Assembly: GCA_016650175.1 (NCBI GenBank)
Contig: JAENWG010000012.1
Location: forward strand, 1-40,182
Reading direction: 5' to 3'
Origin: Peptostreptococcaceae bacterium
GTDB lineage: Bacteria > Bacillota > Clostridia > Peptostreptococcales > Anaerovoracaceae
Length of the DNA: 40,182 bases
The notes under the pieces are model-generated. The model saw nothing but the letters and a program-made list of their open reading frames with translations. It made no database searches and had not been told where the DNA came from. Position numbers and translations under genes: made by a program. Of the stretch, positions 14,281 to 22,347 are shown one piece after another; the first letter of the stretch is position 1, and each line of letters begins with the position of its first letter.

Positions 14281-15600
14281 ATGACTAAAAAAGAACGCGA
14301 TCTAATGTTTGAAAATGGTATTACTAATGCGAGGTTGCTAGGATGGCCAAAAACTATCTTGCTAGGTCTTCAACACACTTTTGCTATGTTTGGTGCTACT
14401 ATCCTAGTTCCATTACTTACTGGATTGAGTATTTCAACTACTCTACTTATGGCGGGTTTAGGCACCCTATTATTTCATCTTATAACAAAAGGTAAAGTAC
14501 CTGCCTTTCTTGGTTCATCATTTGCATTCCTTGGAGGATATGCTATTGTAGCACCTATGATAGACGGAGCACCAAATGCAGAAATGCTACCTTATGCTGG
14601 TGGTGGTGTAATCGCGGCAGGACTTGTATATGTCCTAATGGCAGGTCTGATTAAAGCTTTCGGCGTTAAAAGGATTATGCGATTTTTCCCACCTATAGTA
14701 ACTGGACCTATCATTATATCCATAGGATTAATATTAGCTCCTTCTGCTATATCAAACTGTCAAACTAATTGGACCTTAGCCCTTATAGCACTTATTTCTA
14801 TTATTGGATTTAATATTTGGGGCAAAGGAATGGTAAAAATAGTACCTATCGTATTAGGCGTATCTATTGCTTACATATTTGCTATGATAATGGGAGAAAT
14901 CGACTACACAGGTTTCCAAGATGCAAGTATTTTCGGGCTTCCACCAATCACTCTAGCAAAATTTGATGTGAGTGCAATTATTACTATCATGCCTATAGCT
15001 TTGGCTACCATGATGGAACACATCGGAGATATATCAGCAATCGGTGCTACCACAGGAAACAATTTTTTGGCAAATCCAGGATTGAACCGTACGCTTTTAG
15101 GTGACGGTCTTGCTACTTGTATGTCTGCTTTATTTGGTGGTCCTGCTAATACTACTTATGGAGAAAATACAGGAGTATTAGCCTTAACCAAAGTTTATGA
15201 TCCTTTAGTTATTAGAATTGCAGCTATCTTTGCTGTATTGCTAGCATTCATACCTAAAGTTGCATTCATCATATCTACTGTCCCTGTTGCAATAATAGGT
15301 GGCGTATCATTAATTTTATACGGAATGATTTCCGCTATAGGTATCAGAAATGTAGTCGAAAATCAGGTAGATTTTGCTAAAACCAGAAATACTATAATCG
15401 CAGCACTCATATTAGTATGCGCTTTAGGTTTTACATCTGTAGGTGGAATTCAGTTTCCAGTATTAGAATCTACTATTACACTTTCAGGATTAGCAATAGC
15501 TGCTATAGTTGGTATCTTTGCCAATGCAATTCTTCCAGGAAACGATTATATATTTGAAGACGAAGGCGAAGAAGAAAAATTCCAAACATTTAAAATTTAA
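14281..15600 (+). CDS. uraA: Uracil permease, NCS2 family
   Basis: A 439-residue membrane protein with 12-14 hydrophobic helices. Family marks are LGLQHTFAMFGATILVPLLT near the start, KVPAFLGSSFAFLGG, MMEHIGDISAIGATTG (with the conserved Glu-His of helix 8) and GGPANTTYGENTGVLALTKV (helix 10). NCS2 proteins import nucleobases with protons; linkage to pyrR and the strong UraA-like motifs favour uracil over purines. CGGAGG precedes the ATG. It ends with an acidic cytoplasmic tail and is followed by a terminator. Confidence 0.93.
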   Translation: MTKKERDLMFENGITNARLLGWPKTILLGLQHTFAMFGATILVPLLTGLSISTTLLMAGLGTLLFHLITKGKVPAFLGSSFAFLGGYAIVAPMIDGAPNAEMLPYAGGGVIAAGLVYVLMAGLIKAFGVKRIMRFFPPIVTGPIIISIGLILAPSAISNCQTNWTLALIALISIIGFNIWGKGMVKIVPIVLGVSIAYIFAMIMGEIDYTGFQDASIFGLPPITLAKFDVSAIITIMPIALATMMEHIGDISAIGATTGNNFLANPGLNRTLLGDGLATCMSALFGGPANTTYGENTGVLALTKVYDPLVIRIAAIFAVLLAFIPKVAFIISTVPVAIIGGVSLILYGMISAIGIRNVVENQVDFAKTRNTIIAALILVCALGFTSVGGIQFPVLESTITLSGLAIAAIVGIFANAILPGNDYIFEDEGEEEKFQTFKI

Positions 15601-15623
15601 TATATCTATTAGAGCTATAACCC

Positions 15624-15656
15624 AGAGAAGCGATATAATTCGCTTCTCTTTTTTTG
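15624..15656 (+). terminator. Terminator of pyrR-uraA
   Basis: AGAGAAGCG (15624-15632) pairs with CGCTTCTCT (15641-15649) and leads into a T8 run. Confidence 0.9.
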
Positions 15657-15691
15657 TATTGTAAATAATAGGTTAAACATGATTCTTTTAT

Positions 15692-15720
15692 TTGTATTAA
15701 CTAATTAAATATATTATAAT
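15692..15720 (+). promoter_or_regulatory. Promoter of the phospholipase C-like gene
   Basis: TTGTAT (15692-15697), 17-base spacer, TATAAT (15715-15720), 32 bp before the ATG. Confidence 0.7.
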
Positions 15721-15752
15721 CTAAATATATACAAATCAAGTTAGGAGAAACC

Positions 15753-16565
15753 ATGCCATCACATTATGCACATTACTACTTTGGGACCAAAGTTATTAAA
15801 AACTCTTCTCAGGAGATCAAAGATTTAGTTAACACAAATATCAATACTATAGACTCTTTTATGTTAGGTCTACATGGCCCTGATATTTTGTTTTTCCATA
15901 AAGTGTATAAAGCGACACCAATCAACAAAGAAGGCAGTGATATACATCGTAAAGCTGGTAAAGATTTTTTTAACCGAACTATACCATACGTTAAAGCATA
16001 TCCCACTCCTGAAAACCTTAGTTATATACTTGGTTTTATGTGCCATTTCATGTTAGATACAGCTTGCCATCCTTTGGTAAATGAATATATGACTAAAGAA
16101 AATCTTTCCCACTCTACTGTAGAAATGGAATTTGATAGTTATATAATTAGAAGCTTGAAAAAAGACCCACTTTTAATCAATCAAATTTTCCATATTCAAT
16201 CTAATCTGGATTTGGGAGAAATTATTTCTCCTTTTTATCGAACAACAACTCCAAAGACTGTTTATGATTCTATTAATTGGATGAAACATATACTTAATAT
16301 AATGACTAGTTCTAGCACAAGTAAAAGAAACTTGGTAGGTGAATTGCTCAAAGCTACTAATAAATATGATACTCACGGAGGCATGATAGTTACTAGTGTG
16401 CCTAACCCAAAATCACTAGAATCAAGCCAAATACTTTTAGATGAATTATTAAGCACTGTGGATAAAACTAATAAAGAACTTGATTACCTGCTTACCTGTA
16501 TAAGTGATAACAAGCCTTTGTCAGATAGAACCAACTTAAATTTTAATGGCGTTACAGTTAATTAA
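15753..16565 (+). CDS. Zinc-dependent phospholipase C-like protein
   Basis: A 270-residue all-helical protein of the zinc-dependent phospholipase C/S1-P1 nuclease-like family (PF00882). Metal-ligand positions are visible in order: the N-terminal MPSHYAHYYFG, MLGLHGPDILFFH, DIHRKAGKDFF, GFMCHFMLDTACHPLV and STVEMEFD. There is no signal peptide, unlike secreted alpha-toxins, so it most likely acts in the cytoplasm, and the substrate is unknown. TTAGGAGA precedes the ATG. The MFS transporter gene starts 11 bp after the stop, so the two form an operon. Confidence 0.85.
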   Translation: MPSHYAHYYFGTKVIKNSSQEIKDLVNTNINTIDSFMLGLHGPDILFFHKVYKATPINKEGSDIHRKAGKDFFNRTIPYVKAYPTPENLSYILGFMCHFMLDTACHPLVNEYMTKENLSHSTVEMEFDSYIIRSLKKDPLLINQIFHIQSNLDLGEIISPFYRTTTPKTVYDSINWMKHILNIMTSSSTSKRNLVGELLKATNKYDTHGGMIVTSVPNPKSLESSQILLDELLSTVDKTNKELDYLLTCISDNKPLSDRTNLNFNGVTVN

Positions 16566-16576
16566 GGAGAACATTT

Positions 16577-17833
16577 ATGAACAAACTCAACAAACTTGAA
16601 AGGCATTGGGTTATGTATGATGTGGCTAACTCAGCTTTCGTTCTACTGGCAACTACAATAATTCCAATCTATTTCAAGAATCTGGCATCAGCTTCTGGCG
16701 TAGCCAGTTATGATTCTACCGCTTATATAAGCTATGCTGCAGCAATAGTAACTATAGCCGTTGCAATCTTGGGTCCAACTATAGGTACCATAGCAGATAC
16801 CAAAGGATATAAGAAACCCATTTTTACGGCTTTTTTATTACTCGGATGTATATGTTGCGTAATTATGCCTACCATGACTAGTTGGCTTGGATTTCTAGTG
16901 CTTTTCATATTTGCCAAAATAGGTATGTCAAGCTCAATTATATTAAATGATTCGATGCTTGTAGATGTTACAGAACCAAGTAGAATGGATATGCTTTCTA
17001 CTAAAGGTTATGCTTGGGGATACATAGGAAGTTGCGTACCATTTATAATATCATTAGTGTTAATATTAAAATGTGATTCAATTGGACTCTCATCTACTAC
17101 CGCTACAATAATCGCATTTATTATTACGGCAGTTTGGTGGTTCACATTTTCCATCCCAATACTTAAAAGCTACCAACAGATACACTATGTAAAAAAAGAA
17201 GCACACGCCATCAGGAAAAGTTTTATAAGGCTTGGCAAGTTTGCTAAAACCATTAAACATAAGAAAAAGCTATATCTTTTCTTGTTCGCATTTTTCTTTT
17301 ATATAGATGGAGTTTATACAATAATAAATTTAGCTACTTCATATGGTAAAGATGTTGGTATATCAGATTCAAATCTTTTATTAGCTTTACTTCTTACACA
17401 AATAGTAGCTTTCCCATGTGCACTTATTTTTGGCAGATTATCAAGTAAATATAAACCGGTTAATATTATCAAGGTTTGTATTGTAGGTTATTTTGGCATT
17501 GCAGTATTTGCTTTACAACTTGATAGAACTTGGGAATTTTGGTTATTAGCAGTAGCTGTAGCAGTATTCCAGGGAGCTATTCAATCTATGTCAAGATCAT
17601 ATTTTGCTAAGATAATTCCTAAACATGAGTCATCTGAATATTTTGGTTTCTATGATATCTTTGGCAAAGGTGCCACCTTCTTTGGTGCTATGCTTATGGG
17701 TATATCAACTCAGATATTCAGTTCTTCAAGAGCTGGTGTGGCTGCATTAGCTTTACTCTTCCCTCTAGGATACTACTTCCTTTGTAAGTCCGAGAAAGCT
17801 GATGAAATTACATATGATGAAGAAGTTAATTAA
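16577..17833 (+). CDS. MFS transporter, UMF1/Atg22-like family
   Basis: A 418-residue transporter with about 12 membrane helices. The opening HWVMYDVANSAFVLLATTII is the hallmark of the MFS_22 (UMF1) group, and GTIADTKGYKKP fits the loop between helices 2 and 3. The C-terminal half has GAIQSMSRSYFAKIIP and EYFGFYDIFGKG, also typical. Substrates of bacterial members are mostly unknown; efflux is the usual guess. TTAAGGAG precedes the ATG and the gene is probably co-transcribed with the phospholipase C-like gene. RNA from the cobalamin riboswitch at its 3' side would run antisense to it if termination fails. Confidence 0.88.
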   Translation: MNKLNKLERHWVMYDVANSAFVLLATTIIPIYFKNLASASGVASYDSTAYISYAAAIVTIAVAILGPTIGTIADTKGYKKPIFTAFLLLGCICCVIMPTMTSWLGFLVLFIFAKIGMSSSIILNDSMLVDVTEPSRMDMLSTKGYAWGYIGSCVPFIISLVLILKCDSIGLSSTTATIIAFIITAVWWFTFSIPILKSYQQIHYVKKEAHAIRKSFIRLGKFAKTIKHKKKLYLFLFAFFFYIDGVYTIINLATSYGKDVGISDSNLLLALLLTQIVAFPCALIFGRLSSKYKPVNIIKVCIVGYFGIAVFALQLDRTWEFWLLAVAVAVFQGAIQSMSRSYFAKIIPKHESSEYFGFYDIFGKGATFFGAMLMGISTQIFSSSRAGVAALALLFPLGYYFLCKSEKADEITYDEEVN

Positions 17834-17870
17834 TTAAAATAATAAATAGATCGTTATAAAAAACTATAAT

Positions 17871-17897
17871 AAAAAAACACCTAAACGGTGTTTTTTT
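17871..17897. terminator. Bidirectional terminator
   Basis: AAAAAAACACC (17871-17881) and GGTGTTTTTTT (17887-17897) form an 11-bp stem with loop TAAAC. It has a U-run in both directions, so it ends the MFS transcript on the plus strand and the riboswitch RNA on the minus strand. Confidence 0.88.
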
Positions 17898-18010
17898 ATT
17901 ATATAAGTAAGATGAAAAGTTTTGAGAAAAAAAAGAGCTATGGAAAAATAATCCAAAGCCCGAATTCGCTGGTATAACGGCATTGCCCAATTTTCCCGTT
18001 GGGATACAAA

Positions 18011-18157
18011 AAAATTCATGCAGGTCTCCTGACTCAAGAATTAACACTTTACACCTTCCCAGTTTCCCAGTGGCATTAGTAAAGCTACTCTCTTACAGTG
18101 GCGGGACCGCGTAGGATTTACACCTACTTCCCTATTATCCTTTCGGACATGAACTTT
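18011..18157 (-). ncRNA. Cobalamin (B12) riboswitch, no downstream gene
   Basis: Read on the minus strand, all main parts of the class I cobalamin aptamer are present. P1 is AAAGTTCATG pairing with CATGAATTTT; then come GGGAAGTAGGTGTAAATCC, CGCGGTCCCGCCACTGTAA, a second GCCACTGGGAAACTGGGAAGG, and the B12 box AGTCAGGAGACCTGC (plus 18020-18034). A hairpin CCCAA/TTGGG (plus 17986-18003) follows and may be the P13 regulatory stem. Downstream on the same strand there is no gene, only about 90 bases and a terminator, then the MFS gene in antisense. The element has its own promoter. It is either a remnant of a lost B12-regulated gene or the sensor of a small or antisense RNA. Confidence 0.93.
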
Positions 18158-18172
18158 ATTTAATTCTCTTGC

Positions 18173-18201
18173 ATTGTAACATATAAAATTATTTGTGTAA
18201 A
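18173..18201 (-). promoter_or_regulatory. Promoter of the riboswitch RNA
   Basis: On the minus strand TTTACA (plus 18196-18201), 17 bases, TACAAT (plus 18173-18178), just after the lysO stop. Transcription would start near 18166, a few bases before P1 of the aptamer. Confidence 0.65.
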
Positions 18202-18206
18202 GTATA

Positions 18207-19178
18207 TTAACCAATAAATAATGGAACTAGGATAGGCGTGCTTAAGCTTAGCAACACTCCTGTAATAATGGCATATACTGCTATATCGCTTTGTGTTGAC
18301 TTCTCTATCAAGGGTAAACAGACATCCATGTTAGATGAGCCACCAAGACCCGTAACCTCAATATAACCAAATTTGCTAGCTATAAAAGGAATCAGAAGTA
18401 TTGACAACATCTCTCTCATTATATTATGCATAAAAGAAATGGCTCCAGCGGTGATATTACCACTTTCGATTATAATACCTGGTGCTAGTGTATACCATCC
18501 AAATCCTGCCCCTATAGCCAATGCTTCTCTTGCAGTGATTGGTACAAATATCAGGCTAATAAGAGTTCCTATTAAAGTACCTACTGCTATTGCTAACGGA
18601 AATATCAAAACTTTAAGGCCTACATCTTTAATGCTTTGTATGATCGTACCACTAATACTCAAATCTATTCCTACAAAGAACAGTAATATACACAAACCAA
18701 CGGTTATAGTATATCCACTCATAGTTTCGAAGGTCTTAATATTAGTAAAAAGCTTATCAACAAAAACATATCCTGAGCTCATACCCACTACTACAAAAAT
18801 CAAAATGAGTCTAGTCATCTTATATCCTTGACCGCTATCTTCAGTGTCTTTTGATTGTTTTTTTATCTTTTGTCCAGTATTTGATTTTTTTCTGCCATAA
18901 TGATCAAGTCCAATTAACCTTCTTGCTAGCGAAATAGCTACAACAGAACAAGTCATAGTAATTATAGTTATAATTAAAGCATACAACCCTATTGAATTGA
19001 GGTTCTCAACAACTTGTTTATTAGCACCCATTCTAAGACCCATAGTAAATATCAATCCGATAATTACTACAGTTTGAACTTTGCCTGACCAAGATATATG
19101 ACGATCCAATTTTTTTAATCTATTACCTATAAGATAGCCTATAGCCGCAGCTCCTAGATAAATAAGCATACTTTCCAT
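18207..19178 (-). CDS. lysO: LysO-family lysine exporter
   Basis: A 323-residue membrane protein of the LysO/DUF340 family. It begins MESMLIYLGAAAIGYLIGNR and carries LIFTMGLRMGANKQVVENL, VGIDLSISGTIIQSIKDVGL, ALAIGAGFGWYTLAPGIIIE and AGAISFMHNIMREMLSILL, which match LysO (E. coli YbjE), an exporter of lysine and toxic analogues. A charged cytoplasmic linker (about 95-120) separates two hydrophobic halves. It is the last gene of COG2426-NfeD-SPFH-lysO, starting 10 bp after the SPFH stop; the ribosome binding site is weak, suggesting coupling. The paralogue at 12453-13489 is frameshifted, so this copy is the functional one. Confidence 0.9.
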   Translation of the reverse strand: MESMLIYLGAAAIGYLIGNRLKKLDRHISWSGKVQTVVIIGLIFTMGLRMGANKQVVENLNSIGLYALIITIITMTCSVVAISLARRLIGLDHYGRKKSNTGQKIKKQSKDTEDSGQGYKMTRLILIFVVVGMSSGYVFVDKLFTNIKTFETMSGYTITVGLCILLFFVGIDLSISGTIIQSIKDVGLKVLIFPLAIAVGTLIGTLISLIFVPITAREALAIGAGFGWYTLAPGIIIESGNITAGAISFMHNIMREMLSILLIPFIASKFGYIEVTGLGGSSNMDVCLPLIEKSTQSDIAVYAIITGVLLSLSTPILVPLFIG

Positions 19179-19188
19179 TAAACAGTAT

Positions 19189-20097
19189 TTAATCCTTTAT
19201 CAGTTCTTTTAGTGAAGTAGTAAGTCCTGCTATCCCTTGTATATCTGAAGGGATAATTATCTTAGTTGCTTGTCCATTAGCTGCTGCCTCAAAACTCTTT
19301 AAACCTTCAAGAGCAATAGCTTCCTTTGTAGGCTTAGCATTGTTTATCATTTTAATACCTTCAGCAGTTGCTTCTTTTACTAAATAAATAGCTTTTGCTT
19401 GACCTTCTGCTATTTTTATGTCAAATTGTTTTTTAGCTTCAGCTTCCAAAATCACAGATTCTTTATGACCTTCAGCCGTTAATATTACTGACAATTTTTC
19501 GCCTTCTGCTCTTAAGATTACTTCTCTTTTTTCACGTTCTGCTCTCATTTGTTTTTCCATTGCTACTTGGATATCTTTAGGTGGTGTAATGTTTTTAACT
19601 TCTACTCTATTGATTTTAATACCCCATGGGTCTGTAGCTTCATCCAATACAATTCTAATCTTAGTATTGATAAGTTCTCTACTTGTTAGCGATTGATCAA
19701 GCTCCAAATCTCCTATGATATTTCTAAGAGTTGTAGCTGTCAAATTTTCTATTGCAGATAAAGGTCTTTCTACTCCATAAGCATAAAGCTTAGGATCTGT
19801 AATCTGAAAATATACTACAGTATCTATTTCCATAGTTACATTGTCCTTTGTTATAACTGGCTGAGGTGGAAAATCTATAACTTTTTCCTTGAGTGATACT
19901 TTATTTGCTATTTTATCGATTAAAGGCAATTTAAAATGAAGTCCAACGCTCCATGTACCATCATATGCTCCCAATCTTTCTATTACATAGGCTTTAGCCT
20001 GTGGCACTACTTTAATATTAGTTGCAATAAGACCTACTACTATTAATAATAATACTACCCATAACGTATTTGTTAAAATGTTTGTTATTATATCCAT
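19189..20097 (-). CDS. SPFH/band 7 (stomatin-like) membrane protein
   Basis: A 302-residue protein with one N-terminal membrane anchor (about 8-27: NTLWVVLLLIVVGLIATN), an SPFH/band 7 domain (about 30-190: VPQAKAYVIERLGAYDGTW, KEKVIDFPPQPVITKDNV, AIENLTATTLRNIIGDLELD, GIKINRVEVKNITPPKDIQ) and a Glu/Ala/Lys-rich coiled coil (about 190-250). Stomatin-like proteins form membrane-bound oligomers and often work with NfeD proteins, encoded here 12 bp upstream. The role is thought to be membrane organisation or quality control; no protease domain is fused. AAAGGAG precedes the ATG. Confidence 0.93.
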   Translation of the reverse strand: MDIITNILTNTLWVVLLLIVVGLIATNIKVVPQAKAYVIERLGAYDGTWSVGLHFKLPLIDKIANKVSLKEKVIDFPPQPVITKDNVTMEIDTVVYFQITDPKLYAYGVERPLSAIENLTATTLRNIIGDLELDQSLTSRELINTKIRIVLDEATDPWGIKINRVEVKNITPPKDIQVAMEKQMRAEREKREVILRAEGEKLSVILTAEGHKESVILEAEAKKQFDIKIAEGQAKAIYLVKEATAEGIKMINNAKPTKEAIALEGLKSFEAAANGQATKIIIPSDIQGIAGLTTSLKELIKD

Positions 20098-20109
20098 AAT
20101 TTTCTCCTT

Positions 20110-20553
20110 TTATTCTTCTATTGCTGGTTCAACAATAGCTTTTACACCTTCTATTGCTATAACTTTGACTTTAGTGTCTTTCTCAATTCCCGGCATTCCA
20201 TTTTTAACTGCTGCAGTCCAATCTAATCCTGAAATGTATACGCGTCCAGTTTTATATGGTTCTATCTCCTGAGTTACTATTCCTAGCTTGCCAATTACTG
20301 CATCAACATTGGTTTTCTCATCACCCATTTTTAGTTTTTTTACTAAGATAGGTCTGGTAAATATAAGCAAAATAATTGAAACCCCAAAAAAAGCTGCTAT
20401 TTGCAAAATCAAAGGTCCTCCTACCATTGCTATTATGCAAGCTACAGCTGCTCCTATTGCAAACCATAGACTTGATAGTCCTAATGATACTGCTTCAGCA
20501 ACACCTAGAACTATAGCTAATATAAGCCAAATCAAATACATAGGTAAATCCAT
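20110..20553 (-). CDS. NfeD family membrane protein
   Basis: A 147-residue short NfeD: three or four membrane helices (about 1-75, starting MDLPMYLIWLILAIVLGVAE) and a C-terminal OB-fold domain (about 90-145: GKLGIVTQEIEPYKTGRVYI, KVKVIAIEGVKAIVEPA). NfeD proteins bind stomatin-like partners through the OB fold, and the SPFH gene follows directly. The start at the ATG 20551-20553 is chosen for its AGGAGGATATTT; the longer frame begins inside the upstream gene. The ClpP-like protease domain of long NfeD proteins is absent, as is normal for the short type. Confidence 0.9.
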   Translation of the reverse strand: MDLPMYLIWLILAIVLGVAEAVSLGLSSLWFAIGAAVACIIAMVGGPLILQIAAFFGVSIILLIFTRPILVKKLKMGDEKTNVDAVIGKLGIVTQEIEPYKTGRVYISGLDWTAAVKNGMPGIEKDTKVKVIAIEGVKAIVEPAIEE

Positions 20554-20569
20554 AAATATCCTCCTTCGT

Positions 20570-21028
20570 TTATACGATAAGGCAAGCGCCATACGTAATA
20601 AACATAACTATTATTCCTGCTATTGTTACTCCTAAAGCTATTGCAGGAAAAGCTCTGCTTAATCTCATATCCAACATTGCTGCAACAAGTGAACCTGTCC
20701 AAGCACCTGTACCAGGCAATGGTATTGCTACTATTAATACTAGCCCCCACCATTCTGATTTTTCAATAATTTTCTTTTTGCTTTCAGCTTTCTTTTCCAT
20801 TCTAATAACTAAATTGTTTAATCCAATGCTTTTTTTACGAAGCCAAGTAAATATTTTTCTTATAAAAATAATTATTAGCGGAACTGGCAACAGATTTCCA
20901 ATTATAGCTATTGTAAATGCCTGCGAAACAGACAAGCCTTGCGTAATTCCTACTGGTATAGCACCTCTTAATTCAATTATTGGTAACATTGAAAGTAGAA
21001 AAGTAATACCCATTGCTTTTAAATTCAT
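20570..21028 (-). CDS. COG2426 small multidrug export family protein
   Basis: A 152-residue membrane protein with about four helices. The pattern LSMLPIIELRGAIPVGIT, GNLLPVPLII and LVLIVAIPLPGTGAWTGSLV is characteristic of the Sm_multidrug_ex family (COG2426), whose PIIELRGAIP and PLPGTGAW motifs also recall DedA proteins. A Lys-rich cytoplasmic loop lies near residue 85. Despite the family name, transport has little direct support. First gene of the operon with NfeD, SPFH and lysO; its promoter is at 21061-21089. Confidence 0.85.
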   Translation of the reverse strand: MNLKAMGITFLLSMLPIIELRGAIPVGITQGLSVSQAFTIAIIGNLLPVPLIIIFIRKIFTWLRKKSIGLNNLVIRMEKKAESKKKIIEKSEWWGLVLIVAIPLPGTGAWTGSLVAAMLDMRLSRAFPAIALGVTIAGIIVMFITYGACLIV

Positions 21029-21060
21029 TCTAACACCCGTTCCTACAATTAATTCATCTT

Positions 21061-21089
21061 ATTTTAACACGTTATCATAAAACTATCAA
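21061..21089 (-). promoter_or_regulatory. Promoter of COG2426-NfeD-SPFH-lysO
   Basis: On the minus strand TTGATA (plus 21084-21089), 17 bases, TAAAAT (plus 21061-21066). Confidence 0.7.
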
Positions 21090-21128
21090 TATAACTTGAA
21101 TATCTTAATAAAAATAAGTTAGACTTCA

Positions 21129-21157
21129 TTTAATTACTACATAAGATATGGTATAAT
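21129..21157 (+). promoter_or_regulatory. Promoter of the YibE/F gene
   Basis: TATAAT at 21152-21157 with a weak -35 (TTTAAT, 21129-21134) 17 bases upstream. Confidence 0.5.
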
Positions 21158-21184
21158 TTTAATGTAATTACTCGGGAGGAACAA

Positions 21185-22330
21185 ATGGAAGAAAGAAACA
21201 AAACTTTAAATTTAGTAGTTATTATTCTTATAATTATATCTACTATTCTATTTATAGTTATTGGCAATAAAAGTTTTAATTACACAGCTCAAAATGCCGG
21301 TGCAGAAAATTTCATTAAAGGAACAGTAATAGCTATAGTGGATGAAGAATCAGTAGAAAACTATGATGTTACTAGTACTACTTTGACTTTTAAATGTATG
21401 CTAGACTCCGGAGATAACGAAGGCAAGATAATATCTGCCGAACAATATTTAACAGGTGATAATGTAAGCTCTTCTTCTAAAGTAGAAAAAAATGATAACA
21501 TATTATTAACTTATACTAAATCTGCTGCAGATGGTAGCAAGACATGGCAATATGTAACACCAAACCGAATTAAAGGTATTATCATTCTAATAGGTTCATT
21601 TATAGTACTGATTTTACTTATCGGAAAGTTAAAAGGCTTAGCTACCGTAATAACTTTGATTTTGACTTTCGGAATATTATTTGGAGTATATATACCGTCA
21701 ATCTTAAGCGGTGCTAATATTTATAGTATGACCATAATATCCGCAATAATAATAGTATTTACCACTTTGATAATATTAAATGGTTTAACCAAAAAAACTT
21801 TATGTGCAATAGTAGGTAACTTAGGAGGGATAATGATAGCAGCAGGACTCGCATTTTTAGCCAATTCTATGCTAAGTATATCCGGTATGATAGATGAAAA
21901 CTCTATAAATCTCACAATGTTAGAATCTAGTGTTTCAATTGATTTAAGAGCATTAGTATGGGCAGGAGTAGTAATAGGAGCTTTAGGCGCTATTATGGAC
22001 GTAGCAGTTTCATTGTCGTCTTCTATGCAAGAACTCTCTACTGAAATGAAAGATAGATCTTTTAGCAGAATGGTAAAATCAGGTTTTAACATAGGACGAG
22101 ATGCAATTAGTACTATGACTAATACTTTATTATTAGCCTATGTAGGCGGTTCTTTTTCAATAATATTATTATTCTTTGCTTATAACAAGGATTTATTTTA
22201 TCTGATGAATCTTGAATTAATTGTTACAGAAATAATTCAAGGCATTGTAGGCAGTATTGGAATACTTATGGCAGTACCTGTTACTGTATTATTTGCTGCT
22301 TGGATTTTTAACAATAAAAAAAGCGCTTAA
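21185..22330 (+). CDS. YibE/F family membrane protein
   Basis: A 381-residue protein: one N-terminal helix (about 8-27), an extracellular beta-rich domain (about 35-125) and seven or so helices after residue 130. VWAGVVIGALGAIMDVAVSL, SMQELSTEM and GRDAISTMTNTLLLAYVGG are the signature of YibE/F proteins of Firmicutes. Biochemical function is unknown; the family is suspected to be involved in transport. CGGGAGGAAC precedes the ATG. It is monocistronic, divergent from the COG2426 operon and converges on the EtfA-like gene with a 17-bp gap. Confidence 0.9.
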   Translation: MEERNKTLNLVVIILIIISTILFIVIGNKSFNYTAQNAGAENFIKGTVIAIVDEESVENYDVTSTTLTFKCMLDSGDNEGKIISAEQYLTGDNVSSSSKVEKNDNILLTYTKSAADGSKTWQYVTPNRIKGIIILIGSFIVLILLIGKLKGLATVITLILTFGILFGVYIPSILSGANIYSMTIISAIIIVFTTLIILNGLTKKTLCAIVGNLGGIMIAAGLAFLANSMLSISGMIDENSINLTMLESSVSIDLRALVWAGVVIGALGAIMDVAVSLSSSMQELSTEMKDRSFSRMVKSGFNIGRDAISTMTNTLLLAYVGGSFSIILLFFAYNKDLFYLMNLELIVTEIIQGIVGSIGILMAVPVTVLFAAWIFNNKKSA

Positions 22331-22347
22331 GAACACACTTTAATGTC

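Noticed and set aside
17826-18047. Minus-strand ORF of 73 residues overlapping the riboswitch
   Set aside because: It begins inside the B12 aptamer, has no ribosome binding site, and runs through the terminator into the MFS gene; a 39-codon frame starting at an ATG further in has the same problem.
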